Assembly (NCBI GenBank): GCA_001817765.1 | Contig: MHIZ01000036.1 | Span: forward strand, 286-18,612 | DNA from: Candidatus Colwellbacteria bacterium RIFCSPLOWO2_02_FULL_44_20b | GTDB taxonomy: Bacteria; Patescibacteriota; Minisyncoccia; UBA6257; Colwellbacteraceae | DNA length: 18,327 nucleotides | Direction of reading: 5' to 3' | Shown: positions 7,995-12,656 of the stretch, piece by piece | Numbering within the stretch: the first letter of the stretch is position 1 | Layout: each line of letters starts with the position of its first letter | Position numbers and translations under genes: made by a program | The notes under the pieces: generated by a model | Told to the model about the DNA's origin: nothing | What the model saw: the letters and a program-made list of their open reading frames with translations, nothing else | Databases searched by the model: none

Positions 7995-8069
7995 AATCAT
8001 ATTATTAAACATCTGACTAAACGCCCCAAACGTATCACCTAGAAAGCCCAAATACAATATCTTCAAGTG

Positions 8070-8141
8070 GGTGGCCAACGGGGTTCGAACCCGTGATGAG
8101 AGTTCCACAAACTCTAGTGTTACCACTACACTATGGCCACC
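8070..8141 (-). tRNA. tRNA-His(GTG)
   Basis: A full cloverleaf on the minus strand, with the extra 5' G (G-1) opposite C73 that marks tRNA-His. The anticodon arm is AGAGT-TTGTGGA-ACTCT and the T arm ACGGG-TTCGAAC-CCCGT. CCA is not encoded (CAC follows). A possible promoter TTGCCT-N17-TATCGT lies just upstream on the minus strand. Confidence 0.95.
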
Positions 8142-8332
8142 ATTCGCCTTTTTACGATAGCCGTGGGTACCATAAAAGGCAAGAGGCACAAGATCCTTTA
8201 CGAAATAACTTTTCGTCACGAAACGAAAAAATTTCGAGAGAAAAACTTGAAGATCGACGATGCTTATATGGTTAATATAAGCGGGGGGTCTAAAAGTTTC
8301 GGAATCGAAATTCGAAGTTGCAGTAGAAAAGG

Positions 8333-8360
8333 TTGTTTTGTAAGGGGTCTGTATTATAAT
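8333..8360 (+). promoter_or_regulatory. Promoter with -10 seven bases before the start codon
   Basis: TTGTTT (8333-8338), 16-base spacer, TATAAT (8355-8360). The ATG at 8368 falls where the transcript should begin, implying a leaderless mRNA. Confidence 0.6.
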
Positions 8361-8367
8361 AAAACCT

Positions 8368-8595
8368 ATGGGCAAAAGGAAAATTGAACAATTCCTCGAA
8401 TTCCTCATCATCGGTCTTGGCGTAAACACGGTTGAGAATCTTTTAGTCGTTCAATACACAACGAAAGTAGAAATAACCTGGGAAATTTTCTCAACCTCGC
8501 TCTGGTTTGCGATACCATTCGCAGTTATAAGCGAGATCATCGTTGATCATCCAGAATTCTGGAAGATATTCTCTCGAAAAAAGAAGGAAAGTTAA
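8368..8595 (+). CDS. Small membrane protein of unknown function
   Basis: 75 residues, lysine-rich at both ends (MGKRK and SRKKKES), with two hydrophobic stretches at about 9-28 and 42-60. I do not recognise a family. It has a good promoter placed so that the mRNA would be leaderless, and no Shine-Dalgarno. It lies between tRNA-His and tRNA-Phe, both on the other strand. The upstream 225 bases (8142-8367) hold only the tRNA-His and this gene's promoters as far as I can see. Confidence 0.6.
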   Translation: MGKRKIEQFLEFLIIGLGVNTVENLLVVQYTTKVEITWEIFSTSLWFAIPFAVISEIIVDHPEFWKIFSRKKKES

Positions 8596-8653
8596 AGTTC
8601 ACCCCTCCCTCTCTCTACGTACTACTTTCTACTTACTACATACTAAGCAAGTG
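8596..8653 (-). repeat. Purine-rich GTAG-repeat tract downstream of tRNA-Phe
   Basis: On the minus strand this reads as imperfect repeats of GTAGTAAGTAGAAAGTAG type followed by GAGAGAGGGAGGGG. It follows the tRNA-Phe 3' end and resembles the tracts after ppa and glyA. Confidence 0.5.
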
Positions 8654-8725
8654 TGCCTGGGGTCAGAATCGAACTGACGACGCCAGCCTCTTCAGGGCTG
8701 CGCTCTACCACTGAGCTACCCAGGC
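8654..8725 (-). tRNA. tRNA-Phe(GAA)
   Basis: A 72-base cloverleaf on the minus strand. Acceptor GCCTGGG pairs with CCCAGGC, the D stem is GCTC/GAGC, and the anticodon arm is CAGCC-CTGAAGA-GGCTG. A73 is followed by CAC, so CCA is not encoded. Confidence 0.95.
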
Positions 8726-8753
8726 TCGCACTGAAAGCGTTTTGTACGCAAAA

Positions 8754-8782
8754 ATTCTAATACAGCTTGCGAAAAGACGCAA
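8754..8782 (-). promoter_or_regulatory. Promoter of tRNA-Phe
   Basis: On the minus strand TTGCGT (8782-8777), 17-base spacer, TAGAAT (8759-8754), 28 bases before the tRNA. Confidence 0.5.
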
Positions 8783-8793
8783 TCAGCCGCGCA

Positions 8794-8822
8794 TTGCATC
8801 ATAAAAGATTTGTCGATAGAGT
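8794..8822 (+). promoter_or_regulatory. Promoter in front of the severed tRNA-Arg 5' half
   Basis: TTGCAT (8794-8799), spacer of exactly 17, TAGAGT (8817-8822), 11 bases before the tRNA-like 5' end. It probably once drove the Arg-Arg-Pro tRNA operon and may still transcribe through the inserted gene into it. Confidence 0.5.
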
Positions 8823-8833
8823 AGACACTAAGC

Positions 8834-8871
8834 GCCCCCGTAGTTCAATGGATAGAACAATCCCGTCCTTG
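8834..8871 (+). pseudogene. Severed 5' half of a tRNA-Arg(CCT)-like gene
   Basis: Acceptor 5' strand GCCCCCG, TA, D arm GTTC-AATGGATA-GAAC, then ATCCC and GTCCT read exactly like tRNA positions 1-36 with T33 and anticodon CCT. The sequence then departs from a tRNA (TGAAAAAGATAG), with no complementary GGGAT strand or T arm. It resembles the 5' halves of the two Arg tRNAs downstream, especially Arg(TCT). Its acceptor strand would pair perfectly with the CGGGGGC 3' strand of that Arg(TCT) gene, but not with the acceptor of the intact Arg(CCT). I read it as the left scar of an insertion into a tRNA gene. Confidence 0.8.
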
Positions 8872-8897
8872 AAAAAGATAGAAAATTCTATTAAAAT
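8869..8897 (+). promoter_or_regulatory. Promoter of the HTH/LAGLIDADG-like gene, starting at the insertion junction
   Basis: TTGAAA (8869-8874), 17-base spacer, TAAAAT (8892-8897), then six A residues and the GTG start at 8904. The -35 box begins at the junction between the tRNA half and the inserted DNA. The transcript would be leaderless. Confidence 0.5.
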
Positions 8898-8903
8898 AAA
8901 AAA

Positions 8904-9569
8904 GTGAACGGACAAAGGATCTCTAAGAAAGAAATAGAAACTATTATCAGTCTACGAAAAAGAGGATATAGCCTCCCAGAGATTAGGAAGATCACGGGAC
9001 GAGGTAATTCGACTGTATTCAGATATATTCAAAAAATAACAATACTTCCTCAGTACGTTGACGAATGGAAAATAAAACAAGGAGGAAGTAGAAAAAGGTC
9101 TAAGAAAGCCTGGGAGGAAGCAAGGAGTGAAGCGGAGAGGTTGGTAGATTTACCAATCGATAAAAAAATAAACGCGATCATAGGTGCCTGTCTTTACTGG
9201 GCGGAAGGGTCTAAAAAAGATCTCAGCCTTTCCAACACAGACCCAAATTTAATTAAAATATTTCTAACCTGTTTAAAAAACATCGGAGTAACAAAAAAAG
9301 AATTAAAAATCTCAATAAGAATTTACGAAGACATAGATAGGACGCAAGCAATAAAATACTGGGCAAAAGTAGTCGGAATAACACCAAAAGAGATTATAAG
9401 CGTCAACACATTAAAAGGAAAAAAGAAAGGTAAATTAAAATACGGAATGTGTCGAGTAAGAGTGAAAAAAGGGGGTAACTATTTTAAATTAATTCAGAGT
9501 GTTATAGGGTTGATTATCGAATCCCTAAGAAGCCCTTATAGTTCAATGGAGAGAACGGCACACTCCTAA
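8904..9569 (+). CDS. HTH plus LAGLIDADG-like protein inserted in a tRNA-Arg locus
   Basis: 221 residues from GTG 8904 (no Shine-Dalgarno). Residues 8-45 are a resolvase/sigma-like HTH (ETIISLRKRGYSLPEIRKIT, then STVFRYIQK). Residues 91-102 (AIIGACLYWAEG) look like a LAGLIDADG helix, with SLSNTDPNLIKIFLTCLKNI following as in LAGLIDADG-family nucleases, and QAIKYWAKVVGITPKEI at 149-165. It is a clear homologue of the 17509-18174 protein. The last 12 codons lie inside tRNA-Arg(CCT), and the TAA stop is positions 36-38 of its anticodon loop. AT-rich, with many AAA and AGA/AGG codons, unlike recA or glyA, so probably acquired. Likely a homing-type DNA-binding nuclease; catalytic activity is unproven, and a regulator is the alternative. 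Confidence 0.8.
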   Translation: MNGQRISKKEIETIISLRKRGYSLPEIRKITGRGNSTVFRYIQKITILPQYVDEWKIKQGGSRKRSKKAWEEARSEAERLVDLPIDKKINAIIGACLYWAEGSKKDLSLSNTDPNLIKIFLTCLKNIGVTKKELKISIRIYEDIDRTQAIKYWAKVVGITPKEIISVNTLKGKKKGKLKYGMCRVRVKKGGNYFKLIQSVIGLIIESLRSPYSSMERTAHS

Positions 9570-9603
9570 CGTGCGGATCGAGGTTCGATTCCTCGTAAGG
9601 GCA
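9532..9603 (+). tRNA. tRNA-Arg(CCT)
   Basis: A complete 72-base cloverleaf: GCCCTTA/TAAGGGC acceptor, D arm GTTC/GAAC, anticodon arm GCACA-CTCCTAA-CGTGC (one A-C mismatch next to the loop), T arm CGAGG-TTCGATT-CCTCG. A73 is present and CCA is not encoded. Its first 38 bases also encode the C-terminus and stop codon of the upstream protein gene. The 23-base stretch from variable loop through T arm is identical to that of tRNA-Arg(TCT) next door. Confidence 0.92.
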
Positions 9604-9629
9604 CTGAGCTAAAAAGCTCTTATAGAAAC

Positions 9630-9701
9630 GTCCCCGTAGTTCAACGGATAGAATAGCTCCCTTCTAAGGAGCGGATCGAGGTTCGATTCCTCGCGGGGGC
9701 A
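9630..9701 (+). tRNA. tRNA-Arg(TCT)
   Basis: A complete cloverleaf: GTCCCCG/CGGGGGC acceptor with one T-G wobble, anticodon arm GCTCC-CTTCTAA-GGAGC, T arm CGAGG-TTCGATT-CCTCG. A73 is present and no CCA is encoded. It lies 26 bases after Arg(CCT). Confidence 0.95.
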
Positions 9702-9727
9702 CTAGAACCTTATAATAGAAAATAAAT

Positions 9728-9798
9728 CGGGGTGTAGTATACCGGCAGTACGCCTGCTTTGGGAGTAGGTAGACTGGGTTCAATTCCCAGCACCCCGA
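9728..9798 (+). tRNA. tRNA-Pro(TGG)
   Basis: CGGGGTG/CACCCCG acceptor, anticodon arm CCTGC-TTTGGGA-GTAGG, T arm CTGGG-TTCAATT-CCCAG, A73, no encoded CCA. Last tRNA of the Arg-Arg-Pro run. Confidence 0.95.
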
Positions 9799-9867
9799 CT
9801 GAATGAAGGTGAAGGAGGTACTGAGCGCAGTAGCGCGAACCTATCCAATAAACAACCTCCACAAACT

Positions 9868-10596
9868 ATGTCCATCCTTTTCAAAGATACCAAGGAGCGA
9901 AGGATGTATATTAATAAGGTTTTAGCTGTACACTATCCCGAGTTCAAAACGGGCAGTCTTTATTTCGGAGAATATTTGAAGCGTTTCATTAAAGATCAGA
10001 CTGTTCTCGATGCTGGTTGTGGGGCGGGCGGGCTGATTTCAGAATTTAAAACCTTAGCCAAAACTTTAATCGGCGTTGATAGCGATAGCGAAGCTCTTTC
10101 CAATAATCACATCGTTGATCAAAAGATTCTCGGGGACTTGGAGAATCTTCCTCAACAAGAGAACTCTATTGATATTGTCTCGTGCGAATTCGTTTTAGAA
10201 CATTTGCGATCTCCTGAACGAGTATTTGCTGAATTTGCTCGAGTTCTCAAACCAGGCGGGCGGTTAATTTTTCTGACTCCTAACCACTACAATCCTATAA
10301 TGATCATGAGTCGGATTACCCCTCTGACAATTCATCACCTCTTCCGTAAGTACTTTCTGAAAAGAACTGAGAAGCCTTATAAAACTTATTATGCCGCGAA
10401 TAGTTATAACACTATCATTAAATTAGGAGCAGAAGTTGGTCTTGTTGTCGGAGAAATTAAACGGGCTGGGAATCCTGAATATCTCTGTTTTTCTAAACTT
10501 ACTGTTCTTCCCTCGGTTCTTCTTGAAAAAATAATTAATCGCTCTTCTCTTGATTTTCTCAAAATGTATCTTGTTGGCTACCTTGTAAAGTCCTAA
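9868..10596 (+). CDS. SAM-dependent methyltransferase (class I, Methyltransf_11-like)
   Basis: 242 residues. SAM motif I is TVLDAGCGAGGLISEF (45-60), the acidic ribose-binding residue is in TLIGVDSDSEAL, motif III/IV is IDIVSCEFVLEHLRSPERVF and post-motif is ARVLKPGGRLIFLTPN. A basic C-terminal region (PLTIHHLFRKYFLKRTEKPY) follows, as in methyltransferases acting on lipids or polyketide-like small molecules, but the substrate cannot be told. No Shine-Dalgarno directly precedes the ATG. The 69-base gap after tRNA-Pro carries GGAGGT and a distant ACCTCC that could pair, plus a GCGC-AGTA-GCGC hairpin. Confidence 0.85.
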   Translation: MSILFKDTKERRMYINKVLAVHYPEFKTGSLYFGEYLKRFIKDQTVLDAGCGAGGLISEFKTLAKTLIGVDSDSEALSNNHIVDQKILGDLENLPQQENSIDIVSCEFVLEHLRSPERVFAEFARVLKPGGRLIFLTPNHYNPIMIMSRITPLTIHHLFRKYFLKRTEKPYKTYYAANSYNTIIKLGAEVGLVVGEIKRAGNPEYLCFSKLTVLPSVLLEKIINRSSLDFLKMYLVGYLVKS

Positions 10597-10605
10597 GATG
10601 CGCCT

Positions 10606-10617
10606 TGATATTATACT
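10606..10617 (+). promoter_or_regulatory. Extended -10 promoter of the UDG-like gene
   Basis: TGATATTAT (TGn plus TATTAT) at 10606-10614, overlapping TATACT at 10612-10617. ATG 10624 lies 6-9 bases on, so the mRNA would be leaderless or nearly so. No good -35 at 17 bases. Confidence 0.45.
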
Positions 10618-10623
10618 GTTTCC

Positions 10624-11268
10624 ATGAAACTAGAAGAACTCTATCAAACATTCGATGCTTGCCCACTTTGCGTAAAAGAACACAATAAACTCCAACACAT
10701 CTTGGGCGTCGGTAAAACAAAAAACCCGAACTGGATGTTCGTGCTTATAAATCCGACATACCGCAATATAAGTAGTGCACCAAACTACAAAGGCCCACGC
10801 TTTCCTTTTATCGGGGTTAAAGACTTTTGGAACGTTCTTTACCGCGCACAGCTTATTTCTGAAGATCTTATCGAAAGAATCAACAATAAAGACTGGGGTG
10901 ATACAACAAAAGAAAAGGTGCGGAGCGAATTCATGAAAAAATCAATCTATCTAACCAACCTCGTTAAATGCTCCGCGAATCATTCTGATTATCCCTCGCG
11001 AGAAAGGATTGATGAGCAGCTGAAGCTCTTCAAAAAAGAGTTACGAATCGTCAATCCAAAAAAGATCGTTTCTTTCGGCCTTTTGCCATTTGAAGAATTG
11101 ACGGGGGTCAAGATAAAACTAAAAGATTATTGGAAAAATACAAATTTACAGAGCTTTTCTGTAACTGTCTCGGATAAAACATACCCGATTATCCCCTGCT
11201 ATTTTCCTGTTGGCCGAGGTAATCCTCAGAAGGCAGTAGAAATCCTGACGAAAATATTTCAAAAATAA
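10624..11268 (+). CDS. Uracil-DNA glycosylase superfamily protein (type 4-like)
   Basis: 214 residues. The order matches type 4 (Fe-S) UDGs: an N-terminal CPLC (Cys13, Cys16), a VLINPTYRN motif where family members have GExPG-like motif A, IYLTNLVKCS with Cys116, the PSRERIDEQLKLFKKELRIV helix, PKKIVSFGLLPFEELTG, and a final PCYFPVGRGNPQKAVE where others have an HPS motif. The fourth cluster cysteine, expected near residue 132, is Gln, and the motif-B histidine is replaced. Fold and DNA-base-excision ancestry are well supported, but uracil excision is not assured. A strong hairpin terminator follows. Confidence 0.75.
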   Translation: MKLEELYQTFDACPLCVKEHNKLQHILGVGKTKNPNWMFVLINPTYRNISSAPNYKGPRFPFIGVKDFWNVLYRAQLISEDLIERINNKDWGDTTKEKVRSEFMKKSIYLTNLVKCSANHSDYPSRERIDEQLKLFKKELRIVNPKKIVSFGLLPFEELTGVKIKLKDYWKNTNLQSFSVTVSDKTYPIIPCYFPVGRGNPQKAVEILTKIFQK

Positions 11269-11269
11269 A

Positions 11270-11320
11270 AAACCACTTATCTATTGAGCATGGGATGCTC
11301 AGATAAGCGGTTTCTTTGTT
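11270..11320. terminator. Long bipartite terminator hairpin between convergent genes
   Basis: AAACC and CTTATCT pair with AGATAAG and GGTTT, and an inner GAGCAT/ATGCTC stem closes a GGG loop. TTTCTTTGTTT follows on the +, and A-rich sequence precedes it, so it can work in both directions. Confidence 0.85.
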
Positions 11321-11330
11321 TATCGTACAC

Positions 11331-11678
11331 TTAAGCGTACTGAGGCATTAAATATCCGAGAACTTTATTCACAATGACGCTTGGACTTATGCGAGCGTTG
11401 CCTTGGTGGAACGCCTCGAGATCATCGTAATTCACGATAACCTTCGGGCAGTCTGTTTCGCATCTACCTGCTACTGCCTCACACGGAACAAGAGCAAACT
11501 TGAAGTGCTGTTGACTGTCCGGAGTCTTAATATGCAATTGTGCATATGTATCCGTCCGTATAACAACAGCTTCCCAGCCAGCTCCCTGAAGTATCTTCGC
11601 GAGAACCGTTGAGTAATAAATACTGTCCTTAATAGGATCGTCGATGCGTTCGAAAAACTTATTGATGTTGTGACACAT
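11331..11678 (-). CDS. Hypothetical protein with possible cysteine motif
   Basis: 115 residues, not recognised. It begins MCHNINKFFERI and contains Cys66 and a C-x(3)-C pair, Cys73 and Cys77 (VPCEAVAGRCETDCPKVIV), which could bind a metal. The rest is mixed alpha/beta with no membrane segment. The start at 11678 is supported by AAAGG seven bases upstream. A perfect hairpin (11694-11722) lies in its leader. Confidence 0.6.
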   Translation of the reverse strand: MCHNINKFFERIDDPIKDSIYYSTVLAKILQGAGWEAVVIRTDTYAQLHIKTPDSQQHFKFALVPCEAVAGRCETDCPKVIVNYDDLEAFHQGNARISPSVIVNKVLGYLMPQYA

Positions 11679-11693
11679 ACAATGGCCTTTCTT

Positions 11694-11722
11694 GTCCGCT
11701 TATTTCTTAAGAAAAAGCGGAC
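11694..11722. other. Hairpin upstream of the 11331-11678 gene
   Basis: GTCCGCTT and AAGCGGAC pair perfectly (8 bp) around ATTTCTTAAGAAA, itself partly palindromic. In minus-strand mRNA it ends just before the AAAGG ribosome site, so it could be a leader regulatory element. In the plus direction T-rich DNA follows, as in a terminator. Confidence 0.5.
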
Positions 11723-11815
11723 TTAATAATATTTTTATTTCAATGTTCGACGTTCGACTGTCCAAACGATACCACTATATAGACGGAAAGTCAAGTAAGC
11801 CGCAAAAGCCTTATT

Positions 11816-12433
11816 TTACTCGTAAATCCTATCAAACTCCCCCATCGTTGCGGTATATTTTGCGTTTAAATCATTAATCGCCTGGGCTTCAGTATTGAGA
11901 TTCTGAAGAAGCTGGCTAACCATTCCTGAAGAACCACCCGTACCATCAAACCGACTCTGAAGAGTCGAGAGAAGCTGGTTAAGGTAGTCATTATAAGTAA
12001 GAAGGCGATTAATAAGAGATATCTCATAACTAATCGCCTGCGTAACTAAAAGCTGGGCCTGTTCAGGCTGTACCGCTCGAAGTCCTATCGTCATCTGTTC
12101 GAGTTGTTTTGAAAGATCAAGCGCCTTTGCCCGTGCTTCATTGTTTCGCCGAAGTTCCGCGCGAACAAGATCTGACGCAAGCGCAAAATTTCCCTCTTTG
12201 TCATGATTGTTAATTTCCTGAAGGTTCTTAACTGATTCATCAGAAAGTTGAACAATAAGTTCGGCAATCATTGATCCATTCGTTCGCGCCTCTAAAAAGG
12301 AGTGCGGCACAAAACGATTGTCGCCTGCCCCTGAAACACGAAAAACAATAAAAGCGCTGAGTATAATGACAAAGAAAATAACAATACGTACCCAGTATTG
12401 GCGGATAAAACCCCGAAATTGATTGAAATTCAT
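11816..12433 (-). CDS. Membrane-anchored coiled-coil protein, unknown function
   Basis: 205 residues from ATG 12433; an ATG at 12472 would add 13 residues with no family support. Residues 13-33 are one membrane helix (YWVRIVIFFVIILSAFIVF), preceded by Arg/Tyr residues, so the bulk is probably outside. Residues 53-200 are helical with heptad-like stretches rich in Leu, Gln, Asn and Glu (RRNNEARAKALDLSKQLEQM, YNDYLNQLLSTLQSRF, SQLLQNLNTEAQAINDL). No enzyme motif. TTTATTATAAAGG upstream on the minus strand holds a plausible -10. Probably a cell-envelope structural protein; not assigned. Confidence 0.65.
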   Translation of the reverse strand: MNFNQFRGFIRQYWVRIVIFFVIILSAFIVFRVSGAGDNRFVPHSFLEARTNGSMIAELIVQLSDESVKNLQEINNHDKEGNFALASDLVRAELRRNNEARAKALDLSKQLEQMTIGLRAVQPEQAQLLVTQAISYEISLINRLLTYNDYLNQLLSTLQSRFDGTGGSSGMVSQLLQNLNTEAQAINDLNAKYTATMGEFDRIYE

Positions 12434-12560
12434 TGAATAATACGCTTGGAGCGCCCCTTTATAATAAATCACTCTCTAAGACAGTTCAAAAGCAGTCGAA
12501 AGCTAAACGCATCAATTATTGTTAAGAATTGAATTCGTGTCAAATATTCGATATTATTGT

Positions 12561-12656
12561 TTCGTCCTCGCGAAGTAAAAGCAGGCTTACTTTGTCGAAT
12601 TCGCCAGTCGGCGAAAAAGGCAAATTTGCCTCGCCAGAGCCCTGCCTGCCGGCAGG
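12561..12656. repeat. Cluster of five small palindromes beside tRNA-Gly
   Basis: In under 100 bases: TTCG/CGAA, AAGTAA/TTACTT (12573-12592), TTCGCC/GGCGAA (12600-12615), GGCAAATTTGCC (12619-12630) and CCTGCCGGCAGG (12645-12656). They abut the 5' end of tRNA-Gly and overlap the antisense tail of the recombinase chimera. Confidence 0.6.

Noticed and set aside
8133..8387. 84-codon plus-strand frame between tRNA-His and the small membrane protein gene
   Set aside because: Starts inside tRNA-His, runs over the next gene's promoter and start, no ribosome site, no recognisable features.
7995..8429. N-terminal extension of the pcm frame
   Set aside because: Would translate antisense sequence and the whole tRNA-His gene; the Pcm family begins near 7994.
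8834..9603. Group I intron in tRNA-Arg(CCT)
   Set aside because: The break point fits, but no 3' exon complementary to the severed half (GGGAT and a matching T arm) occurs at the other end, and the downstream tRNA is complete by itself.
9803..9926. 40-codon frame (MKVKEVLSAVARTYPINN...) upstream of and overlapping the methyltransferase start
   Set aside because: No promoter or ribosome site of its own and no similarity noticed; a leader peptide cannot be excluded.
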